Assembly: GCF_019320115.1 (NCBI RefSeq)
Contig: NC_089584.1
Location: forward strand, 56,416,852-56,480,851
From: Miscanthus floridulus
Lineage: Eukaryota; Streptophyta; Magnoliopsida; Poales; Poaceae
DNA: 64,000 nt
Reading direction: 5' to 3'
Made by a program: the position numbers and the translations under genes. Below, in pieces: positions 35,581-45,222 of this stretch (within the stretch, counting starts at the first letter, position 1; every line of letters starts with the position of its first letter). The notes beneath the pieces are model-generated. The model had not been told where the DNA came from. It saw only the letters and a list, made by a program, of their open reading frames with translations, and did no database searches.

Positions 35581-36466
35581 TGTGCTGCCGTGTTGCTGCC
35601 GTGTTTCTTTTCAAAAATGGATTTACAAAAAGTATGGCAAGATAGTGTAGAGGAAGACGAGATCTACCTCATGGTGGTGGTGGTTGACGCCAGAACGCGA
35701 CAGTTTGGCCAGAAAAGCTCGTCGGAAATTCGCCGAAAACCTAGTTGTGCCGAACTTCGGCGTCCGATCTACGGGGCTACGAGTGGCGGCTCGAAAAACT
35801 GATCAAACTTCTAGAATCTTCGCATTGAGGGCTACGCCGGCATATATATACGCAAGGTTTGGAGATTTTGGAAATCTGAGATATTTTGGGAAATAATTGA
35901 TTTTTGGAATTAAAATAATTACAGAAAATCAATAATTACTTTTTAGGCTTCGAAAAATATCTCTGAGCTCCAAAATATTCCATAAAAATTCATATGGATA
36001 GATGGAAGAATAAGGAACACAGCCAAAGTGGTTTAGCTCCTAGAAAAGACTTTTGGATTGATCGAGGAAAAAGACAGGTCGAAGAAATAGGAATTTAATC
36101 CCGAAAAAGGTCAGAAAGATTCCCGGAAAGTGAGACATCGTTCTAACGCGTCTTAAAACCTTTTCCAAGCCTTTGAATTTGGAAAACAAAGCATCTTATC
36201 TAACTTTTGTTTTTGCAAGTTTTCAAATTCTTTTTAAACCACTACTTGAAAATAATGTTTTGAAGATTGACATTTGAACTTATTTTCCAAACCACTCATC
36301 ACAAAAGTACCAATGCAACGGCATGTATGCGCAAACATGTTGCTACCCTTATGTTGGATTATAATTTAAAGAAAATTTTTCTTTTACCTATGTTTTTATG
36401 AGCACAAAACAATTAACAGAAATTATTTTACTCTGTTTAGAAAGTAGCTAATTTTAGGGTGTTACA
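35581..36466 (-). repeat. truncated 5' LTR of the nested element
   Basis: The last 850 bases follow 33811-34640 closely (GATCTACCTC, GTGGTGGTGGTGGTTG, GCCGAACTTCGGCGTCC). The first 15 bases, GTGCTGCCGTGTTGC, match 33448-33462 of the other LTR, so an internal part of about 350 bases is skipped as well as the first 2.7 kb. Confidence 0.75.
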
Positions 36467-37140
36467 GTAGGCCATTGATGAGCGCCTCATATTCGGCCAC
36501 ATTGTTGGAGGAGGAGAAATGGAGATGGACCATGTACCTCATATCTACCCCTAGGGGTGACACGAAGACCAGCCTTGCTCCAGTGCCCTTCTTCATCAAC
36601 GATCCATCGAAGTACATTGTCTAGTACTCTTGATCGACGACCGCCGGTGGCATTTGGACCTTGGTCTATTCTGCGATGAAATCAGCCAACACTTGGGACT
36701 TGATGGCCATCCGGGAGGCATACACAATGCCCTGACCCATCAGCTGGAGCGCCCATTTTGCAGTTCTTCCTATGGCATCCTAGTTTTGGATGACCTCACA
36801 GAGGGGGAAGGATGTCATGACCGTCACTAGATGTGACTCAAAGTAGTGGTGTAGCTTCCTCCTAGTGAAGAGGACAACATACAGAAACTTCTAGATTTGT
36901 GGGTAGTGGGTCTTTGAGTTGGATAGGACCTCACAGATGAAGTACACAAGGTGCTGTACTTTGAGGGCGTGCCCCTCTTCTTCTCGCTCCCTACCAGGGC
37001 GGCGCTGACCACTTGCGTGGTGGCCACGATGTAGAGCAGAAGGGGTTCTCCCTCGGTAGGAGGAACCAAGATCAGAGCCTTTGTTAGGAGCTGCTTAACC
37101 ATGTCAAGTGCTTCCTCGGCCTCGGATGTCCATTCAAAGT
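36467..37140 (-). pseudogene. RNase H modules (N-terminal part) of the A-family 3' half
   Basis: From the right: LTKALILVPPTEGEPLLLYI and TTQVVSAALVGSEKK belong to the RT-RNase H connection. Then, in another frame, IKSQVLADFIAE, TMYFDGSLMKKGTG with the first catalytic Asp, and SNNVAEYEALINGL with the Glu. The frame stops at 36472 where the nested element begins and resumes at 30702. The NNxAEYEALxxGL pattern is the added archaeal-type RNase H of Tat elements. Confidence 0.82.
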
Positions 37141-38054
37141 GATCGGCCTTCTTCAGAAGTCGATAAAGGGGGAGACCTCATTCACCGAGGCGTGAGATGA
37201 AGTGGCTGAGCACGACGAGGCACCCCATAACCCGCTGTACCCCTTTATGTTCTAAATTGGGCCCATCCTTGTGATGGCTAAGATCTTCTCTAGGTTGGCT
37301 TCGATGCCACTCTTGGAGACATTGAAACCAAGCAGCATGCCCCTTAGGACCCTAAAAACACACTTCTTGGGATTGAGTTTGATGTCGTTCGCTTAGAGTT
37401 TTGCAAAGGTCTGCTCAAGATCGGCTATGAGGTGGTCAGCCCATTTGGATTTGATCACAATGTCATCAATGTAGGCCTCAATGGTCCACCCAATGAGGCC
37501 CCCGAAGCACTTAAGCATACAATGCTGGTATGTAGCCCCAGCATTCTTTAGACCGAACAACATTGTGACATAACAAAATGATCTGAAGGGGGTGATGAAA
37601 GATGTCACGAGCTGGTCAGACTCTTTCATCACAATTTGATGGTACCCAGAGTACGCATCAAGGAAGCAGAGGGTTTCACACCCCGAGGTACAGTCAACTA
37701 TCTAGTCTATGCGCGACAAAGGAAATGGATCCTTTGGGCATGCTTTGTTGAGAACCGTATAGTCAACACACATCCTCCATTTCCCACTCTTCTTTCATAC
37801 AAGAACAGGATTGGCTATTCACTCTGGGTGGTACACTTCCTTAATGAATTCGGCCGCCAAAAGCTTTGCGATCTCCTCGCTGATGGTCCTACATGTCCCC
37901 TCATCGAAGTGACACAGGCCTTGTTTTACCGACTTGGAGCCTAGGTGGATCTTCAAGGCATGCTTGGCGACTTCCCTTTGAATGCCTAGTATGTTCGAGG
38001 GTTTCCACATGAAGATGTCTTTGCTGGCATGGAGGAAGATGATGAGCGCATTTC
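37141..38054 (-). pseudogene. reverse transcriptase of the A-family 3' half
   Basis: RT blocks: KIHLGSKSVKQGLCHFDEGT, EEIAKLLAAEFIKEVYHPE, MKESDQLVTSFITPFRSF, CYVTMLFGLKNAGATYQHCM, and the active-site turn AYIDDIVIKSK with both Asp (codons 37462-37467), followed by LIADLEQTFAKL. The active site is intact, unlike the other two RTs of the window, but frameshifts and stops (for instance near 37640-37810 and 37140-37390) inactivate the copy. Neighbours: protease-RT linker on the right, RNase H on the left. Confidence 0.87.
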
Positions 38055-38342
38055 CTATTCAGAGGAAAGCATGGTACCAATGCGCACCATTTTGCCCTCG
38101 GTGCTCCTAGGGTCTACGAGGACCTCCTTGGAGCCCTCCACTGGCTCAAAGGATCTGGTCAACCGCTTGGGGTCGGGTGCTTCTTCAGCGACCTCCTTCC
38201 TGAGGGCCACGAGCTCTACAGAGGTGACGATTGCTATGGCATGATTGCAACACTCAACCTCACACTCATAGGCACGTTGAAAGGATGTGTCGATGGTGAT
38301 GATCCTGCCTGGGCCTGGCATCTTTAGTTTGAGGTAGGTGTA
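38055..38342 (-). pseudogene. protease-RT linker of the A-family 3' half
   Basis: The frame opens directly at the TRIM boundary with YTYLKLKMPGP (38342 leftward), then IITIDTSFQRAYECEVECCN and KEVLVDPRSTEGKMVRIG. This follows the protease in the family. The plus-strand 5' half of element A stops at YHAI (11026), only about a dozen codons before this point. Confidence 0.8.
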
Positions 38343-38818
38343 TGTAATGCCCTAGAGTCCAAACAGCTCAGATCCACTCTGCACGCTGAGCGAACCACAC
38401 CTACCACCATCCCACTTATGCTTTCATCCTCGCTTCACGTAAAAGGATTAACCCGGGGATGGTAGGATGGACTCTAGAAGCCATATATGTTGGTCTGTCC
38501 CACATTTAACAACCAAGGTGGGACTAAACTCTCCGCAATATCTCATTAACTTGCATATGGGCTAATATGGGCTAAATTCCAAACTAGGCTGGATGTCACA
38601 TACACCCCCCCTCAAAGGAACCGATGTCCTCATCGGCCCAACACTTCGACAACTAGGCAAACGATGACCAGGAATGTTCCCTCTTAGCACACGCAACCGT
38701 GCACCCAGTGCCGGCACATGTGCCATGTCGTGCACCCCGCAGGGCCTACACGTGCAATGAACCCCATGTCTGCGCCCGTGGCTGTGAAGGTCGGCTCTGA
38801 TACCATTTGTAATGCCCC
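38343..38818 (-). mobile_element. TRIM-like miniature LTR element, 5' LTR truncated
   Basis: The 3' LTR is 38343-38600 (TGTAATGCCC ... TGTCACA, 258 bp). On the minus strand a polypurine tract GAGGGGGGGTGTA precedes it, at 38601-38613. About 180 bp of interior carry no gene. A perfect PBS for initiator tRNA-Met (TGGTATCAGAGCC on the minus strand, 38793-38805) is followed two bases later by the same LTR start TGTAATGCCC at 38808. The 5' LTR continues for only about 11 bases. Size, termini, PPT and PBS fit a terminal-repeat retrotransposon in miniature. Confidence 0.82.
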
Positions 38819-39255
38819 ATTTGGGAAAACTGCTTTTGCTAGTCACTCAGATATCCCAATAGCGGAGCATCATCCCAAAAATGACTCGTTCAAGGAGGTG
38901 AAATTCATTTCCCCATTCGTCTCACTTGAGCTTTCTTGTGAAACGGAACGTCCATCACCACCCTCACTCGAGCCAGAACCCTATCCTTTTGGCCATCAAA
39001 ATGCTGTTCTCGATAATGGCTGAGAATCAGTTGTGATCTTACACAATGAAAACTTCTATGCCATGGACTGTCTTGAAACACTGACTCTAGAGTCCAAAAG
39101 GAGGGATTCCATAAATGAGCATGGAAGTTTCACTTTTGAAACCTTTCGCATTTCATGCTCACTATCAAAGTCTCTAGAGTTCATTTCACTTAGCGCCAAG
39201 TGCTTCTACTACGAATCACAACCACCTCTTGATCCTTGTCTCCAAACTTTTTAAG
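38819..39255 (+). pseudogene. Athila-like gag C-terminal region, copy 1
   Basis: One frame with a single stop at 39021-39023 reads FISPFVSLELSCETERPSPP, LETLTLESKRRDSINEHGSF and SKSLEFISLSAKCFY. The pattern TLESKRRD-x-NEHGSF ... SLE is shared with 44960-45220 (plus) and 56275-56568 (minus), so it is a conserved region downstream of Gag in this Athila-like group. After the stop at 39252-39254 another frame gives FVYHKYCKS, also shared. The gag core is missing to the left, cut at the TRIM. Confidence 0.65.
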
Positions 39256-40399
39256 TGGATGGTTGTGGATCTTTTGTTTATCACAAGTATTGCAAATCCC
39301 ATAGATGCACTGTGGTACTAACCTTGCAGCTTGAAAAATAAATGCCAAATGCTTGGTGGTGAAGGTGGGAACTACACCACCAATGATGCTGCAAGATGAA
39401 GTTCTCGCGATCAAGCTTAAGACCATAAATTAAGCACAGCGAAGAGATACACCAGATTATCATAAAAAATATATAATTATCATTAAATTTTTTCTTTTCA
39501 ATAAAAGCAAGAATGTGTTTTCAAGTTAGTATGCACTTTTAGGTATTCTTGGTCGCTAAACATCTCCAGATGAGATCAAGAAGAACAGGGGACAAACAAT
39601 GCCAGAAATCATAGGAGCTGCATAAACTACATATGTTGATGATCTTTGTAAATGGAACACACTCAAAAGGAGACCCCAATCCTACACACTTGACTTTTCA
39701 CACAAAAATCCAAGTGTGGGAGAGGATGGTGAGAGTACTGAGTTCCATACACACCAAAGACTATCCTTCTTAAAAAGAGAGAGATGATGATAGCTCTACC
39801 TTGCTATACAAAATAAATATATATATATATATGTAGTTAGAAAAATGATGATAAAAAATTGTTCACTAACTCCTTTACACATTTTTGTCTCCATATGATT
39901 TTGCTCATGCTAGTTCATGCTTTATTTTTTTATGTCATACGCTCTTGTTTGGATGTATTCTCATGAGTTACATCCATAGGCTTTTTAAATTAAGCATGGT
40001 GCTTAGGTTAAAATAGCCTTCTTTAATCAAATTTTGACATGGTGTTGAATTTTGATTAATGAACTTGAGTTATTATTTTCATAATCAATGAAAGTAAATT
40101 TTATGATGGAGATAAACCAAGGCCTATTTTACTCTACAACTTTACCTTAGCCTTGCTTGAGTACAAAAAGTCTGGTGAACAAACAAATAAAAAAATATAA
40201 TTATAAACATAATAAATGAATAGCTAATAATAATATAAATAATTAAAAAAATAATAAGATTTAGGCTCCCTGGTGTTCAAACTAGTAGAGCCCTAGTTGT
40301 TCCACTTTTGTTTTTCTATTGAATAAAATTAGGTACAAGAATAAGTGTGGGGGACATCTCTCAAGCATAACAGCCGCACACTCGAGATCTCCCCCCTAT
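39256..40399 (+). other. Athila-like 3' interior, copy 1, non-coding
   Basis: No gene. It is similar in order to 45223-46000: a GTGTGGGAGAGGATGG purine tract (39713), the palindromic motif TTAAGCATGGTGCTTAGG (39989-40006), and a tract GTGTGGGGGACATC at 40345. The last 30 bases before the LTR include CTCCCCCC rather than a clean PPT. Confidence 0.6.
39818..39832. repeat. (AT)n microsatellite
   Basis: A short run of alternating A and T, about seven units, in AT-rich non-coding DNA. Confidence 0.9.
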
Positions 40400-41314
40400 T
40401 GATGGTCACTAACACCAATTACAAACTATCAACATAACCTGCATTTATACTTAATTCCATCACCAAACATAGGTATAGGGGTTTAAACTAATAAATTCCA
40501 TGAGTTTTGGTGAATCTATGTTTTTAGTAGGGTTTATCTACAAAACTGTTAAGGGGGACCTGTTCGTTAAAGGAAATTACAAAATTCCACTGCGTAAACA
40601 GTGTGGGAAGATTCTAGAAGACTACAAGAGGCTCTCCACCAAAGCAAACCCTAAGGGGCTACCATGTGGGGCCAGGTAGCCCCACCTGAAGGTTGGCTAG
40701 CCTGTGGGTCCCACCAGTTTGCCTCTGCTTCAAAAGTCACTTTCCCACCGCCATTGAGATCCAATCTTTGCCATTTATTCAAGTTGGTTTGACCCGAGGG
40801 CTCAGGATTGATGCTCGATCCTATATATCTGCCCTGACCCCCCTCCCTTAGCAGAACCCTAAAACTCTAATTCATATCTTGAGGATTAGAGCTAGTTATC
40901 AAGAGAAGATTAGTCCTCCTTAGGATCTAGTCTTGTAAATAACAGTGAGATGGAGAGTGAGGGAAGAATTTGGAGGAGATGTTGGCCTATCGGTGCTCTT
41001 TCTATGGCTTGTACCTTGGCGGATCCAAGTTCTATCTGAGCTTTCCTCTGAGATTTCTATGGTAATCAACTTCTAATTCAAGTAAGCTTCTTGTTTATAT
41101 TATTCATCAGGTTCACAACTTGTTTGAGTGCTTTATTCTTTTTTGGGGAAGAGTAAAGTATTAATTGTTGTGTAAGCATGTTGCTTAGAGTCTGGTTACT
41201 TATGGATGCATCCTACATTCTAGATAGGTGGTAGCTCATGAGGGTGACTCTTATAGCCTTATTGAATCCTCTATAGTCAACCTCCCATTTGTAGGGCAAG
41301 TAGGACGTGGTTAC

Positions 41315-43130
41315 TGTTTACACCAAAATTTGGAAAAAGACATTACAGGGACCTGAAAGCTCCCAAGATCATGTCACCAAGGAATTAATTACGTGCAGAT
41401 CGAGACTAGCTAATTCAGATGTAGAAAATAGGAATCGACTTTCCACAAATAGCGCTAGCAGATAACAACAGAGGCTACATTTGGCGCCAGGACAAAGCAT
41501 GCCAGACTCTCCAAAAAGGGAAAGATTAGAGTCCAAGTTATCTTAAATTAGGAATGTTTTCTCTAGGGATCAAAAATTGTAATAAGTCGTCCTTAGACAG
41601 GAGTCATGCACTGGGGCCCTAGGTATAAATACCAAACCCCTGGCTATTGTAAAAGGGAATCAATCAATCCAAATACAAGTCAATTACTTTTTTTAGCTCT
41701 GGCCACCCTTTATGAGTAGGAGTGGAGTAGATCTCGTCGAGTTCTTCAGCGAGTACTGACTACATCGATCTGGTCGACCTCCACTACTTGTTTGTAAGTA
41801 CCAGTCATGGTTTATACCTCTATTCGTATGGCTGCATCAATCTAGTCGACCCCCACTATGGCTCTAGGTATAAGCTAGTTATCGACTTCTTCTTTAATTC
41901 AAGTATGGCCTGTGTGATTCTGCCTCACACCCCACTGCTTGAATTAGATCAAGGTCAAGTTATTGGCTCTACCTTAGAATGGCAGTCTTTGGTAGATTCA
42001 TTAAGTTACCGATATTGCTTATTGCTTTCATTATTTATCTAATTATAGCAATATCACTCTGCCCGATTGAGATTGATTTAGATCGGCCTTATATCTTATT
42101 TGACTCATCGTTTGCTAACCTAAAACTGATCTAATCTACACCTTAAACAATGAGTTATGTCTTATCGGTTGTTTTACATCAATCTTGATCGTGCATAACG
42201 TGCTGTTAAGGCATGTTGCGTCTTGAGTAGATCTATTGGCTAGAGAGAACCGTTCCATGGCCCGTTATCATGGCCTGTGTGATTCTGCCTCACACCCCAC
42301 TGTTAGCACCGTGGAGTGGGGATCGATATTTAGTAGATCTATTCCTGGTAAGGCATGACTTTAACTGTGCGTTATGCCTAAATCGACTGTTTTAGTCGAT
42401 ATCGAGCGCTTTCATGAATAGTTCACATCACGAGACCATTGAAGTAAAGATAGGTTGAAAGATATGTTAGCCCCATGATCTTATTATTGTATTATGGCCT
42501 GCATGATTCTGCCTCATGCCCCACTGATATTAGTAATGAGTTAGGGTCATCGAGTCTATTGTTATTTCTACGACATGCATGATTCTGCCTCATGCCCCAC
42601 TGGTCATGATGATAGATGAGATCTAACATGTTCATTAGATTTATCTTTATTAAATGGTTAAGTGGTGTTGAATTGTTTCTTTATATAAAAAGGGGTTCGG
42701 TTAATTATAATCATTAGGCTCAGCACAAACCGATCATTGTTGACATCTTATTGCCATTGATTAATATATGTTCTATTAATGATATTTATCCTGAATGATA
42801 ACTGATTCTTCTTACACAATCCCTATGAGCTCTAATTGATTTATTCTCATGAATATACTGGAATTGACTATTTAGTCGATCTCCTTTCATATCGGCTCTC
42901 ATAGCCGCACATTTAGGACTGTCTGGCAACTGTCAGGCAAGTTCTACCCTTAATTACTGATGAACTTTCTTTCCTTGTCAATTGCAGGGTCAAATTGACT
43001 GACATGTCTTGGGAGGATCGCGCAGGATCGACCACCCCTACGCTGAAGGTAGGTAGATCTGCTCCATCGAGCGGACCCTTCTGGCTTGCTGTGTGTGTCC
43101 TCAGCATGGGACGAAAATTTTGTGTCGATA
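41315..43130 (+). mobile_element. solo LTR with 5-bp target-site duplication
   Basis: Starts TGTTTACACCAAAATTTGG and ends AAAATTTTGTGTCGATA, imperfect inverted termini. It is flanked by GTTAC on both sides (41310-41314 and 43131-43135). A TATA box TATAAATA lies near 41624. The terminal CA is mutated to TA. Orientation follows the TATA and termini. There is no PBS, PPT or gene. It contains four dispersed copies of a 33-base motif (41905, 42270, 42494, 42574). Confidence 0.85.
41905..42602 (+). repeat. four dispersed copies of a 33-bp motif inside the solo LTR
   Basis: ATGGCCTGTGTGATTCTGCC followed by TCACACCCCACTG occurs at 41905-41937 and 42270-42302. The variant with GCATGATTCTGCCTCATGCC occurs at 42494-42526, and a shortened form at 42574-42602. 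Spacing is about 365, 224 and 80 bases. The copies form two pairs by sequence. Confidence 0.88.
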
Positions 43131-43410
43131 GTTACTATTTGAAGCATCCTCTGCTAGTGTCTTTCCTTAAGTAATGTCCCTAAATGAATAGTAGAAAACA
43201 TAGCTTACCCAAGTCCGAACTAGAGAACCATAGTTTTCCTCTCTACATCCTATTTATCTTAACCTTGTTGCTACGCCTAGTTAAGTTAGATTGTAGTTAG
43301 TCTCACACATTTCATTGTGGATATGATACTTAGAATACTTCCAAGTGAAGGCTATAGCGGTATCTGTGCGCTTGCGGATTTATCTATGTGCATTAAATAT
43401 ACCAACAAGC

Positions 43411-43433
43411 TTTATAGAGCCATTGCCAGGGGA
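43411..43433 (+). promoter_or_regulatory. degenerate PBS (tRNA-Asp type)
   Basis: TTTATAGAGCCATTGCCAGGGGA, given here as TAGAGCCATTGCCAGGGGA, resembles the complement of the tRNA-Asp 3' end used by Athila elements. It lies three bases after the LTR end. Most differences are C-to-T or G-to-A. Confidence 0.65.
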
Positions 43434-43514
43434 AGCAGTTGCTAAATTAACTACGAGCCTAGCTTAACCTTTTATATTTTATTCTTTCTTTTATTTTATT
43501 CTTTTTCTTTCATT

Positions 43515-45222
43515 ATGAATTCCACTCCTATCTATCAATATCTACACCTTTGAGCACACGCCTAGAGCCACCAAAATCTATAGAGCCTATCCTTACACCT
43601 GGTTATGAGCTACGCCCATGTTTTATAAAATTGATTTGGGAACAATCCTTCTTGGGAGAAGGCAATGAAAACCCATACTCACACCTACGAGAGTTTGAAT
43701 AGACCTGTGCATGCTTGCGTATTGCTGGTTGGTCTGACAAAACCTTAAGATGGAAGTTGTTGCTGTTTCTCTTTGATGGGAAGAGCTAAACAATGGTATA
43801 GTCAAACCGTAGGAAGTATGCAAGGAGATTGGGAAATGATATGCTCTAAATTTTGTTTATGTTTCTTTCCCATCTCTAAAGTGGTTAGCCTTTGAAAAGA
43901 GGTTCTAAATTTTAGACAACTAGAAGAAGAATCTCTTGGCACATCATGGGATCATTTTAAAGACCTCATCATCACTAGCCCAGACCTTGCTATTCTAGAC
44001 CCAATGCTCCTTCAACATTTTTACATGGGTCATAGCAAGGATTCCATGGAATCCCTTGATGCATCGTCTAGAGGAGTTTCCTTCATGTGTCTACTAGTGA
44101 AGCAAGGTCTATGCTTGATAAGATTAGTGGAAAACTCCCTGTAATAGAAATCATAATAAACTCCTCGAGGAAGAGAAGGAATCATCTCCCAAACAAGAAG
44201 AGGAAGTTTTGATTGCCAAATCACAACCACTTCAATACCAAGGTTTAGCTATCAATCCCAAACCATCTATACCCCAAAATCCAAATCCTCCAAATGAAGA
44301 AGAAATTCAACATTTTGAAATTCCTTGTGAGGATGATCTTTTTGATGATTTTGGGAAAAGCTTAAACTTCTAGTTTCACAAGAGACCTTCAAGGGATTAT
44401 AATTCAATTCCTCTCAAGAAGGGATCTCTTAGAAAGTGTCCTTATTCCCATGTAGGACATTGGTAAGAATTTAAGGATGGCATGTCTAGTGAACCCATAG
44501 AAGGAGAGCCAAGTCATTTAGAAGCAATTCCTTTCTTATCCCTTATATGCCCACATTATATGTCTCATTCAAACCCATCCTTGACACTGATGATTCCTCT
44601 TATGCTCTTTCTCCTGAAAACTCATGATGATCCTAGAAATCCACCAAGACACCTAAAGTATAGGAATCAAGAAGGCCACAAGGATGACCAAGAAGCGCAA
44701 TGACAATGGCTAGAATGTATTAAAAACTTATATGCCATTGCTAAAGAATGGATGGATAAGGAAAAAGCCTTATGGGTAGAATCCAAACTTGGCTTATAGC
44801 CTAATGGTGAGCTTAAATCAATCCCTTTAATAAACAAGACTCTTCCAAGTTTGGAGGAGGCCTTAGACGAGATCAACCCAGAGACCATCAATCCATGGGA
44901 AATCTTGGACAATAAAACGTCCAATGAATGCCATACACATGGAATGATGGAGACAATGTTTCTACCTATAGACATTCATGAAGAAACAACCCTAGAGCTT
45001 GAAAAGGAAGATGACATCGATGAGCATGGAAGTTATTTCATGAACACCTTATTAAATCCATGCTCACATGAGAAATCTCTTGAATCAATTGATCTTTCCA
45101 ACATTACCACACATGAGATCTTCAACCCCCTCATACTTTCTATTCATAAAGACATTCAAAGGGTGGTTGTAGATGCATATGTTTATCATAAATATTACAA
45201 ATCTTGTTGGCATGAATCTTGA
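43515..45222 (+). pseudogene. Athila-like gag, copy 2
   Basis: An ATG at 43515 starts MNSTPIYQYLH. The following gag blocks are spread over frames: MGRAKQWYSQTVGSMQGDW, LEEESLGTSWDHFKDLII, LDPMLLQHFYMGHSKDSMES, then a linker rich in Glu and Pro (FDCQ..., NPKPSIPQNPNPP-like). A C-terminal part follows, MLSLEE-free, with TLELEKEDDIDEHGSYFMN, KSLESIDLSN and RVVVDAYVYHKYYKSCW, ending at 45220-45222. It matches the minus-strand gag at 56275-57720. Gag forms the particle; no protease or pol follows. Many stops are present. Confidence 0.72.

Larger units (their letters stand above)
30703..36466 (-). mobile_element. LTR element nested in RNase H, internally deleted, minus strand
   Basis: Outer ends are TGTAGCACCC at 30703 and GGGTGTTACA at 36466, flanked by ATAGG and GTAGG (4 of 5 bases equal). 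The left 3' LTR spans 30703-34640; the right 5' LTR is truncated (about 35581-36466) and matches 33811-34640. Only about 940 bases of interior remain and no protein is encoded, so the element is a large deletion derivative of a long-LTR gypsy element, probably of the chromovirus type given its termini and PPT. PBS and all genes are absent. Confidence 0.8.
40400..43407 (+). repeat. Athila-like LTR, split by a solo LTR
   Basis: Starts TGATGGTCACTAACACC at 40400 (compare TGTTGACGGTCACTAACACC of element E) and ends TATACCAACA at 43407, directly before a tRNA-Asp-type PBS. A TATA box CTATATATCT is at 40821-40830. Removing the nested solo LTR (41315-43130 with one GTTAC) leaves about 1.19 kb. Retroelement interior lies on both sides: 3' end on the left, 5' end with gag on the right. 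Confidence 0.75.

Noticed and set aside
38343..38352. TAATG in the TRIM start as a partner of the CATTA flank of the Tekay-like element (25040-25044).
   Set aside because: TGTAATGCCC is the TRIM's own LTR start, present again at 38808, so the match is probably coincidence.
41788..42042. Open plus-strand frame of 84 codons.
   Set aside because: It lies in the leader part of the solo LTR, contains one of the 33-bp repeats and has no recognisable domain.
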